From the NCBI GenBank assembly GCA_002279795.1, contig NCCT01000017.1, positions 1-64,000 of the forward strand: a stretch of DNA of 64,000 nucleotides. The letters run 5' to 3'. The DNA is from Hydrogenophilales bacterium 12-61-10 (GTDB taxonomy: Bacteria; Pseudomonadota; Gammaproteobacteria; Burkholderiales; Thiobacillaceae). Position numbers and translations under genes: made by a program. This document shows positions 22,184-30,202 of the stretch, piece by piece (within the stretch, counting starts at the first letter, position 1; each line of letters opens with the position of its first letter). Below the pieces are notes generated by a model that worked only from the letters and a program-made list of their open reading frames with translations, had not been told where the DNA came from and did no database searches.

Positions 22184-22250
22184 GTTCTATTTTATCAATC
22201 AATTCATTCAAAACTATTCATGAGACAAATTCTCATTGATGGCTTTAAAT
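22184..22250 (+). promoter_or_regulatory. Promoter element before the 61-residue ORF, copy 2 (repeat element P4)
   Basis: TTTTATCAATCAATTCATTC followed by AAAACTATTCATGAGACAAA, then TGATGGCTTTAAATACAG. The core is identical to that before katG copy 2. The 100 bp between this element and the ORF hold nothing recognisable. Confidence 0.55.
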
Positions 22251-22349
22251 ACAGTCACTGCCAAGGGCAAGCGGCAGAAGCCGAACGCAAACGAGGCAAG
22301 GGAAAACAGCCTGAACTCAGGCGCACTCGATCAAACCCGGGAGAACACC

Positions 22350-22535
22350 ATGATTGCCATGAGCATGATCAGCACCTACGACGAATACCGCCACGACCAG
22401 CACGCAAGCGCGCCGGCCTACCCCGCTGCGGCCCATCCGGTGCGCCACGCGTTGATGCATGTGTTGAGCCGGGTCGGACTCGGTCTCGGCGGCGTCGCCG
22501 CGCTGGATGACGACGAAATCTTGGGAATCGGCTGA
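22350..22535 (+). CDS. Unrecognised 61-residue small protein downstream of katG, copy 2
   Basis: MIAMSMISTYDEYRHD...HPVRHALMHVLSRVGLGLGG...LDDDEILGIG, same length and layout as the protein at 9570-9755. Conserved parts are the first 14 residues, the HPVRHA-x2-HVLSRVGLGLGGVAA core and an acidic DDD tail. Its start follows CGGGAGAACACC, like copy 1. It is too short for a transporter; a regulator, membrane peptide or haem/metal-handling factor are all possible, and none is supported by a motif. An earlier ATG at 22236 in the same frame lies in the promoter and is rejected. Confidence 0.72.
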   Translation: MIAMSMISTYDEYRHDQHASAPAYPAAAHPVRHALMHVLSRVGLGLGGVAALDDDEILGIG

Positions 22536-22656
22536 TGACCCTGCTTCTCATCCGCGACGTGCATGCGGCAACACGCAGCCAAGGCGCATTCAGTCTTGCC
22601 TTGCCGCTTGCACGCCGCGCGCTTGAATTCGCAGGCAGGAAATTTACACTTCAGAC

Positions 22657-23486
22657 ATGAACACTGCCGTTCGCACCCTGCAAGGCTACCTGACCGACCC
22701 GCGCCACGCCGCCACGATGAAGTGGAGCAGCGGCGGCGTGTTCGCCGCGCTGCTGGCGGCGCTGCTGTGGGTGGCCTGGGTGCAGGGCGGCACCTCGCTC
22801 GCCACGCCGATGGGGCAGGCGCTCGCGGGGTCGGGCGTGGCGGCGCTGGCGACCGCGCTGGGCGCGTTGCCCGCGCTGTTCCTGCGGCGGATTTCCGCCC
22901 GCTGGGAAGACGTGATGCTCAACCCGCCGGTGCGCTCATCGTGGTGGCTGGCTTCGTGGCGGGCGCGCTGTTTTTGCTGCTGGCCGACAAGACCCTGCCG
23001 CACGAGCATGTGCAGTCCGGCCGCCATGGCCCCGACTGGATCGCGCTGCGCCGCGTATGGCTGATGGTGTTTGCCATCGCCCTGCACAATTTTCCCGAAG
23101 GCATGGCTATCGGCGTCGGCTTTGCCGGCGGCGACCTGTCGGTCGGCATTCCGCTGGCGGCGGCCATCGCGATTCAGGACATCCCCGAAGGCCTGGTGGT
23201 CGCGGTCGCGCTGCGCGCCGTGGCCTACACGCCGTGGCAGGCCGCTGGCGCGGCGGCGCTGACCGGGCTGGCCGAACCGCTCGGCGCCATCGTCGGCGTC
23301 GCACTCACTGCCGGCTTCGCCCCGCTTTATCCGGCCGGCCTCGGCTTTGCCGCCGGCGCGATGATCTGGGTGGTGTCGCACGAAATCATTCCGGAAACCC
23401 ACCGCAAGGGACACGAACAAGCTGCAACACTCGGCCTCATCGGCGGCTTTGCTGTCATGATGATGCTGGATACTGCCCTCGGATAA
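22657..23486 (+). pseudogene. ZIP-family metal-ion transporter, copy 2, frameshifted with internal deletion
   Basis: The frame from the ATG at 22657 encodes a ZIP N-terminus (MNTAVRTLQGYLTDPRHAAT... to RRISARWEDVML near 22920). The downstream frame to 23486 then carries the rest: ALIVVAGFVAGALFLLLADK, the metal-binding helix HNFPEGMAIGVGFAGG (histidine and glutamate ligands), AIAIQDIPEGLVVAVALR and WVVSHEIIPETHRKGHE. The join skips roughly 25-35 residues of helix 2 (normally GFAAG-type sequence after EDVML) and changes frame, so no full-length protein can be made. In the family this would import zinc or iron. It lies between the 61-residue ORF and the ferritin gene. Confidence 0.85.
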
Positions 23487-23510
23487 CCCCGCAACCCAAA
23501 GGAGTCACAC

Positions 23511-24071
23511 ATGGCCAAAGCCAAAACCGCACCGTCCGCCCAGCCTTTCCTCACCGACATCAAGACCCTGCGCGCCCGCGCCCGCAAGCACATCGAGGAC
23601 GGCGCCGTCACTCAGGGCTATCAGGCCGATCGCGCCACCGTGATCAAGTTGCTGAACGAAGCGCTGGCTACCGAACTGGTGTGCATCCTGCGCTACAAGC
23701 GGCATTACTTCATGGCCAGCGGCATCAACGCCGATTCGGTCGCGCAGGAATTCCTGCAGCACGCCACCGAAGAACAGGGCCACGCCGATCTCATCGCCAC
23801 CCGCATCGTGCAGCTCAAGGGCGCACCCGACTTCAACCCCGAAGGCCTGGCGATGCGCAGCCATGCCGAGTACATCGAGGGTGATTCGCTGACCGACATG
23901 ATCCGCGAAGACCTCGTCGCCGAGCGCATCGCCATCGACAGCTACGGTGAAATGATCCGTTACATCGGCGAGAAGGACGTCACCACCCGGCGCATGCTGG
24001 AAGACATCCTGGCGATGGAAGAAGAGCACGCCGACGACCTGTCGAGCCTGCTCGAAGGCCTCGGCAAGTAA
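23511..24071 (+). CDS. Bacterioferritin-like ferritin-superfamily protein
   Basis: 186-residue four-helix protein with both ferroxidase half-sites: E in ALATELVCILRYKRHYF and ExxH in ATEEQGHADL, then E in AERIAIDSYGEM and ExxH in AMEEEHADDL. This is the bacterioferritin spacing, although the protein is longer at the N-terminus (basic KAKTAPSAQ leader) than the usual 155-160 residues and I see no clear haem-binding methionine. Expected role is iron storage or detoxification with peroxide or oxygen. AAAGGAG lies seven bases before the ATG. It follows the broken ZIP gene by 24 bp and closes the second peroxide cassette. Confidence 0.88.
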   Translation: MAKAKTAPSAQPFLTDIKTLRARARKHIEDGAVTQGYQADRATVIKLLNEALATELVCILRYKRHYFMASGINADSVAQEFLQHATEEQGHADLIATRIVQLKGAPDFNPEGLAMRSHAEYIEGDSLTDMIREDLVAERIAIDSYGEMIRYIGEKDVTTRRMLEDILAMEEEHADDLSSLLEGLGK

Positions 24072-24079
24072 ACCTGCCA

Positions 24080-24100
24080 CGGGGCGATCCCGTCGCCCCG
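24080..24100. terminator. Hairpin between convergent ferritin and protease genes
   Basis: Perfect 8-bp stem CGGGGCGA / TCGCCCCG with a five-base loop, nine bases after the ferritin stop. There is no T-run, so termination is plausible but not certain. Confidence 0.45.
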
Positions 24101-24155
24101 GCCCCATACGACTTCACCTGCCACCTGCCGCCCCGTCCGGGCGCGCAGGCCGGCC

Positions 24156-25310
24156 TCACCGCGCGGCTGCTTGCTGCGGCAACGCGGCCAGCGTCACGTT
24201 CATGTCCAGCTTGCGCCCGTCACGCCACAGCTCGAGCGCAGACGCGTGCCCCGGCAGCGACGCCGCAACCCGCGGCGGCAGGTCGCCAGCTTCGACGATG
24301 GGCTTGCCGTCGTAACGCAGAATCACGTCGCCGGGACGCAGGCCGGCCGTCGCGGCGGGGCTTTTTGGCGCAACCGACGCGACCAGCGCACCCACCGGCT
24401 GGTCGAGCTTGAACGACGCCGCCAGTTCGGCGGTCAGCGGCTGGATGCCAATGCCGAGCCAGCCCCGCTCGACGCGGCCGTTGGCCTTGAGCTGCGCCGC
24501 CACCTGCATCGCAACATCGATCGGAATGGCGAATGACACGCCCTGATAGCCACCGTCGCGGCTGTAGATTTGCGAATTGACGCCGACCACGCGTCCGGCC
24601 AGATCGATCAGGGGCCCGCCGGAATTGCCGGGGTTGATCGGCACATCGGTCTGCACGAAAGGCACATAGGCGTCGCCCGGCAGGCTGCGGCCGAGCGCGC
24701 TGACGATGCCCTGCGAAGCCGATTGCTCAAAGCCGAACGGCGATCCGATCGCCAGCACCCACTGCCCGACCTGCAGCGTTTCCACGCGGCCGACCTGCAC
24801 CGTGGCCAGCTGCTTTGCATCCACCTTGACCAGCGCAATGTCGGACAACGGATCGACCCCCACCACCTTGCCCGGCAGTTCGCGCTTGTCGCTGAACTTG
24901 ACGCTGATCTCGTTCGCGCCGTCGACGACGTGCGCGTTGGTCAGGATGTAGCCGTCGGCCTCGATCACGAAGCCGGAGCCGACGCCGGTCTGCTCGAAGT
25001 CGGCGTCGGGCGGCAGGCGAAAAAAGCGCTGCAGAATATCCGGCACGCCGGCCAGCGCCGCGCCGTGATTCATCGTCCGCTTGACGCTGAGATTCACCAC
25101 GGCGGCAGCATTCTGTTGCACCAGTCGGGTAAAGTCCGGCAACCCCGCCGGCAGCGGTGCCGGCGCCCCGGCCGCAACGACCGGGACTGCGGCGCTGATG
25201 GCGGGCGGCGACATCCAGGCGTGGGTGAACGACCCCAGCGCAAACATCGCGGCGGCCACCACCGCGCCCAGCGCGAAAGGCACAACAGGCAATTTTTCTG
25301 AACGACTCAT
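24156..25310 (-). CDS. Trypsin-like periplasmic serine protease with one PDZ domain (DegS/DegQ type)
   Basis: 384 residues from the ATG at 25310 (MSRSEKLPVV); the earlier start at 25415 adds 35 non-conserved residues and is rejected. There is one N-terminal membrane anchor (about 8-28). The catalytic triad is H127 (LTNAHVVDG), D157 (LSDIALVKV) and S230 (GNSGGPLID). A single PDZ domain follows (about 275-375: GIGIQPLTAELAASF...GLRPGDVILRYDGKPI). The single PDZ plus anchor resembles DegS, the stress-sensing protease, though DegQ/MucD-like quality control is equally possible. It stands alone, convergent with the ferritin gene. Confidence 0.93.
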   Translation of the reverse strand: MSRSEKLPVVPFALGAVVAAAMFALGSFTHAWMSPPAISAAVPVVAAGAPAPLPAGLPDFTRLVQQNAAAVVNLSVKRTMNHGAALAGVPDILQRFFRLPPDADFEQTGVGSGFVIEADGYILTNAHVVDGANEISVKFSDKRELPGKVVGVDPLSDIALVKVDAKQLATVQVGRVETLQVGQWVLAIGSPFGFEQSASQGIVSALGRSLPGDAYVPFVQTDVPINPGNSGGPLIDLAGRVVGVNSQIYSRDGGYQGVSFAIPIDVAMQVAAQLKANGRVERGWLGIGIQPLTAELAASFKLDQPVGALVASVAPKSPAATAGLRPGDVILRYDGKPIVEAGDLPPRVAASLPGHASALELWRDGRKLDMNVTLAALPQQAAAR

Positions 25311-25772
25311 GGCGCTTCCTCGGGTATCCAGAGTGGTCAGTGACCGGAAAGTGGCGAGCGAGTTCGCATCCGGCCACGCAGATGCCGTGCGCAATCCGAC
25401 CGGGGTGACGATCAACGGGCCCGGCCCGAATCAGATAGGCCCAGCAGATAACCCTCTAAAAACCCTAGCCTGGCCTTGGGATGTATTGTGGCCTCGGTGG
25501 ACCCGTGTCGTTGAGGACTCGGCAACGAGTCGGCAGGTTGCTGCTTCGATAATTGGCTTGCGACCTGCAACACCCTGAATAAGGTCACACGCAAGGAGGG
25601 CCGCTGTCAGCCAGCAGCGGTCATTCAGGATGGGAGCTGTGACCAGCTTTTGCTCGGCCATCCTGCCAGTGGCGTTAGCGTAGAAGAGAGGCCGGTGTTG
25701 TGCAGATTGCTGACGTTGCCCGGCAATCAAGCAGAATGATGGCTTTCGCCTGCGGCGAGGGGCTGCCTTCAG
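25311..25772. other. Intergenic region at the left border of the restriction island
   Basis: About 460 bp between the protease start and the end of the HNH gene. It must hold the protease promoter. No gene is recognised. CCGCTG-N8-CAGCGG near 25602-25621 and a short hairpin around ACTCGGCAACGAGT near 25517 are the only structures seen. The two borders of the island (this one and 35619-36014) show no obvious shared direct repeat, and no integrase or tRNA is present. Confidence 0.4.
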
Positions 25773-26818
25773 TTATGGCGCGATGCTCGGTTGTACCGCC
25801 GGGTCGAACAGTCCCGCATCCTTGCAGCCGCGAAGAAAGCCATTTTTCAGGAAGTTGGCATTGGCGTAGGGCGATTTCTCGGTATGGCGACCCAGATCCC
25901 GCAAATATTTATCCGGTGTTCTACCCTCCGCGCCAGCCGTTTCATCTTTCCAACGCCACTCGTCGAGCACTTCGACAAGCCAGGCCTTGCCGTCACCGCC
26001 CAACAGTTTTCCGCGATACCGCTCTTCGATTCCGTACACGTCCTTCCAGGTATCAATTTGCTCAGCGGCATTTGCAGGGCCAAATACCAGTTCGATATCA
26101 ACTGGCATCAGATTTTCGATGTCCGCGTGGCCAAGCTTCACCTGCAAATCGATGACGTGAGGTGCGGTGGAAAAGGGATAGAAAACCTTGCGCCGAACGA
26201 TCTCACCGGCAGGGTCTTTGGGCTTGTGTGCCGGGTCTTTGCTGGTCTTGTAGCTGCTGTTGCAATGGTGGCAGGCAGGCACCAGATTACGGAAATTGAT
26301 CGAGTTGAACGGGTACAGCGCCTTGGGCAGGTAATGGTCGTAGGCCTCGCGCTTGCTGTGGTATTCACCCAGCAGATCATTGATGCCGCAGAATGGGCAC
26401 TTACCCGCTTTGTTGGTGGTCACAAAGGCGTGATAGTGATCGTCGATGTCACCGATCTTGGCTCGCAGTGCAGCAAGGTCTAACAGCGATTGCGAATACA
26501 GTCCCTTGAAAAATGCAGCCAGTTGCTCACCAAGGGCTTTGTGGGTGACGGCAATGTCGGCGTGGCGGGCGATGTGCACCTGCGGATCGTTGGCACACAG
26601 ACTTTCCAGATTGTTATTGCCTTGGTACCAATGCTGAAACTGGCTGATCTGCCCTGCAGTCAACGCAGTAAACAGGCCGTAGATGCGCTCCACATGACCA
26701 TAAAAGAAATCAGCACCGGCGACGTCGGAGTAGTAGAACCCCTCCATCACTTCGCGCAACTCTGCATTGGTTGCATCTTTTCCATCTGGTGCGGCACGTA
26801 GGTGTACGGAAACAGCAT
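25773..26818 (-). pseudogene. HNH nuclease of the restriction island, frameshifted near its start
   Basis: The HNH core is clear: a zinc-knuckle-like CPFCG, YDHYLPKALYPFNSINFRNL with the catalytic histidine and asparagine, then VPACHHCNSSYK with the second CxxC pair. The body is open from about 26790 down to 25773. The gene should start at the ATG at 26818, which overlaps the ATPase stop as TGATG and reads MLFPYTYVPHQMEKMQ. That frame meets TGA after 23 codons, while the HNH body lies in another frame (from NAELREVMEGFYYSD). Starting the body at 26837 gives unconvincing N-terminal sequence. I infer a deletion of some 20-30 codons plus a frame change around 26770. Confidence 0.7.
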
Positions 26819-28649
26819 CAGGCCTGCGCCTCCCCATTGCCCTGCTGATCGCTGTCGAGAATTGCCTTGATCAGCAGCACTTTCTCCACCGAGTCGCCGA
26901 GTTGCTGGTGGATTTCCGTGATCAACGCCTCCTTGTCTTCGGCGCCGTGTTCAAAGCGCGCCCGTAACGCCTCCAACAAGGCTTGCGCATGTCCGCCGAT
27001 GGTCTCGCGCTTGCCAAAGGTGTTCATGGTGATCTTGTTGATCGATGCGCCCAGCGTGTTGTAGTCCGGGTGGCTAATGCTGACCGCACCGCTGGCTTTG
27101 TCCTTCACGAACACCAGCACCTTGTCCGGCTTGCTATCGGAGATCAGGAATGGCGTGTGGGTGGTGACCAGCATTTCCTGCGCAACGTTCGCCGTACCGG
27201 GCAGGCACTGACGCAGGCGGGTGATGAAGTTGGCGCGCCAGTCCGGGTTGAAATGGGTTTCCGGCTCGTCGAGCAGGAGCAAGCTGTTGGTCTCTCGAAA
27301 CAGCAGACACAAGCCCAAGCTGTGCAGCAATTGGTGCTCACCGTCCGACAGCTCCTTGAGCATCATCGATTGCGCCACGCCCTGCTTGGAAAAGCGCACG
27401 AACTTGAAACGCATGATGCGCTGGTCAGACGCCAGCGTCGGCACCGTTTCACTGGCGTAGTGGCTGGTGGATCGATACAGATCGGCCTTGAGCGCATCGC
27501 TCACCGCATACAGATTGAGCGTCAACAACACTTGAAACGCTTGGAACAGCGCCAGCGGCGAACCATCGAAGTTCTCGCGGAAGGCCTGTTTGGTTTCGTC
27601 ATTCACCCAGTAGTCGAGTACCAGCGTATCCGTGGTCTCGTCCACGTAATGCAAGGTGGCGCAGCGCTTGAGGGCGCTCACCACCAGCGAGGACTTCTCA
27701 TCGCCCTCCAGCAACTGCATCAAATTCAGGCGGTAAGGGCTGCGGCCCTGTTCGTCCGTTTCACGCAAGGCAGGGTTATTTTTGACGATCTCACGACGGA
27801 TTAAAGCCTCAACTTCGGAATCCGATTTTCATCAAAAGCTTCAAGCTGATCGATCTCAATTGGAATGCTACGCCGAAGAATAATGCGGAATTCCTTCAGC
27901 GTCTCGATGCCCACATCCTCGCGAAAGGGCTGTAGCGTCGCCTCATTCTGGAACAGCAAATTGCACAGCAGAATGGCCTGGCTGAAGCCGTTGTCGAGAT
28001 AGGCCAACCGCGTTTCTGGGTGCCCTGGGTAGGTGAGCTTTCGGGTCAGCGAATTCCAGTATTCGTCGAACTGCACAAAGCGCATTTTGAAAAACGGCAG
28101 ACTAAGGATTTCGTTCTCACCCGAGGAATATCCAAGGATGAAATCCGGAAGCAGCGATTGACGCAAAATCCGACCGTTGCTCAAGTTCACCCGTCGCTCC
28201 AAGTCTTCCAGATTTTCCCAATCGTTATTGGTTACGTTCCACAAACTCCACTGCGGGTGCTCTTTGGGGAATTTTGCAATTTGGACACGTACTTGGGTGT
28301 CATTGCCAGGCAGGCTATTGGGCCGCCGAATCAGATACACGACCTCAAATCCGTCTGGAACACCTTGTTCGCCCCGGAAACCTTTTGGGTTCTCCTGTTC
28401 ATCGTAGTCAAAGCTATCTGGTCGATTTTCCAGATAGATGCACTCCATGTGATAGAAGATCGCCGCCAGCGCTTCGAGCAGGTTGGACTTGCCGCTGCCA
28501 TTGGGGCCGGCGCATACAAAGGGCGCAAAGCCTTCGGGCTGGGCCAGTTCGTCCTGCAAGTTCCATTCAGTGCGGAAGTGATGCTCAAAACCACAGGGCA
28601 GGCTGCGAAAGCCTGCCGGGTCGGTGATCTTGAGGCGCAGCAGTTTCAT
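26818..28649 (-). pseudogene. Restriction-associated AAA/ABC-type ATPase, split by a single-base frameshift
   Basis: Two adjacent frames together make one SMC/RecF-like ATPase of about 610 residues. The first (28649-27801) has Walker A CAGPNGSGKSNLLEAL at about 48-63. The second (to 26818) has the ABC signature region LKELSDGEHQLLHSLG, Walker B LLLLDEPETHFNPDW and the switch VTTHTPFLISDS. Inserting one base near 27825 restores a continuous reading from DENRIP into EVEALIRREIVKNNPALRETDE. The start overlaps hsdS by ATGA, and the end overlaps the HNH start. ATPases of this kind travel with type I restriction operons and resemble the ATPase of Septu-like ATPase-HNH pairs. It is either a real mutation or a sequencing error. 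Confidence 0.82.
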
Positions 28650-30202
28650 GCCTGCACAGCCTTGAGCTCAATACGGTTGCCTGCGTCATCAAACGTCTGC
28701 GTCAGCGCGCCAGCGGCCAGCGCCTTGAACACCCAGGCTTTGATGTGCTCGTAGTCGTTGGCGCCCAGTTCGAAATCGTTGTCCGGATGCAGTTCAGCCA
28801 GCCGGGTTTGTGCCGCCGCCATGAAGTGCTGCACAGAAAACGGCGTGCAGCCCAGTTGACCACGATAGGCCTCTAGCCACTGCGAGATCAAAACCTCGCG
28901 CGTCCCAGCGCTCTCAAGCGCATCGAGCAAGTTGTCGGTGTAGGGCAAGTTGACGGTGAGGCCCTGTTCGGTGGGCGTGTCTAAGGGTTCTGCTGCCACG
29001 GTTTTTTCTTCCTCTGGTTCTATGCCAGGCATAGGCACGCGCGACAGATCCAACTCGCCCTTGAATGCCTGCTGGCTCAACGCGCCGTAGAGCGTTTCGA
29101 GATCAGTGAGGCTTTGCTGGTAGCGGGACTTGATGCCCTCGATATTTTCAACGATGGCAGCGAATTGGTTTTGCAGGTCGAGCGGCGGTTTGGGAACTAC
29201 CAGTCCACGCAGAATTTCGAGGTTGATGTTTTTCTGTGCAGCAGCGGGCGCATTCTTTTCAAGAATCGATTGAAAGAACCAAAACAGCCCATGCACATAG
29301 AGCACGTGAGCTTCTTTTTTATAAGGCAGGAAGCCGACTACGCTATCTGGGAAGCAGGCATCAAAAGTCAGAATTCCGGTTTGTGCAATATTGGCTGCAA
29401 TCGTTATACACAGGGTCCCCGAAGGCCATAGCTTACTTTGAGCAAAGCCTGTATCCGAATACGTCTTAGAGTACGAGTTTATGTAAGTCCCGGCATTCGA
29501 GACTTCACCCGTCTGAATCAGCGGATATTTGCCACCCAAAAGTTCTGGCGCATTTCTTGGGCGATGTTTTGAAACGCCTCTGTTAATAGAACCCAAAACC
29601 TCAAGCGGCTTCTTATCCCACGCCTTCTCGTTCCGCACAGGGTCGCCGAACATCACCAGAAACACGCTCTTGAGCAGGTCGTCGAGTTGTTGCAGGTGTT
29701 GTTTGCGCTGGGCGATCAGCCCTTCCACTTTGCCGAGCAGATGGGCGATGCGGATTTGGTCATCGAGAAGTGGAAGGGGAATTTTTATGTTTTCCAACCC
29801 CTTGAACTTCAGCGAGTCACGTACGGCACCCTCAGTATTGGCCCGAATCTGAGCATTGCCCCAGCCACTTTTCAGATAGCGCAGTAAATAGTCAGCGTGA
29901 ACTTCTTTCTCGCCTTTAAACACGATATACAGAGGGCTCACCAACACTGGACTGCTGTGCCGAAGGTAATCAATCGACCCGACGTTAATGCGCGAAGGGT
30001 TGTAGGCGAACTGCCCAGGGCTAACCACCTTGTAATTTGAAACGTCCTTGCTGAAAACTTCTTTGCTGAAGTAATCGGTTGATCTGGTGAATCCTTCTGA
30101 GTTGGTGACAGAAAACACTTCGATATCGGCTTCCGCACGATTTCGTTGGCTCACCTGTCGAACGTACTTCCCCAGTTCAACAATTGGGAAATGGCTTTTC
30201 AT
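28646..30202 (-). CDS. hsdS: Type I restriction-modification specificity subunit HsdS with C-terminal extension
   Basis: 518 residues. There are two target-recognition domains (about 1-150 and 195-370), each followed by a conserved helix: LPLLDDQIRIAHLLGKVEGLIAQRKQHLQQLDDLLKS and PPLDLQNQFAAIVENIEGIKSRYQQSLTDLETLYGALSQQAF. These helices set the spacing between the two half-sites of the DNA target. Ordinary HsdS proteins end near FKGEL; this one continues for some 110 residues (after about 400) with an acidic linker and a compact helical domain (LDALESAGTREVLISQWLEAYRGQLGC...NDYEHIKAWVFKALAAGAL) that I do not recognise. It overlaps hsdM and the ATPase gene by ATGA on either side. Confidence 0.92.
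   Translation of the reverse strand: MKSHFPIVELGKYVRQVSQRNRAEADIEVFSVTNSEGFTRSTDYFSKEVFSKDVSNYKVVSPGQFAYNPSRINVGSIDYLRHSSPVLVSPLYIVFKGEKEVHADYLLRYLKSGWGNAQIRANTEGAVRDSLKFKGLENIKIPLPLLDDQIRIAHLLGKVEGLIAQRKQHLQQLDDLLKSVFLVMFGDPVRNEKAWDKKPLEVLGSINRGVSKHRPRNAPELLGGKYPLIQTGEVSNAGTYINSYSKTYSDTGFAQSKLWPSGTLCITIAANIAQTGILTFDACFPDSVVGFLPYKKEAHVLYVHGLFWFFQSILEKNAPAAAQKNINLEILRGLVVPKPPLDLQNQFAAIVENIEGIKSRYQQSLTDLETLYGALSQQAFKGELDLSRVPMPGIEPEEEKTVAAEPLDTPTEQGLTVNLPYTDNLLDALESAGTREVLISQWLEAYRGQLGCTPFSVQHFMAAAQTRLAELHPDNDFELGANDYEHIKAWVFKALAAGALTQTFDDAGNRIELKAVQA

Noticed and set aside
25431..25730. 99-codon minus-strand ORF at the left border of the restriction island
   Set aside because: No start signal, no family resemblance and no support from context; treated as intergenic.
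27790..27840. Programmed ribosomal frameshifting to make the full-length ATPase
   Set aside because: No slippery heptamer or strong downstream stem is visible at the junction; a simple one-base lesion is more economical.
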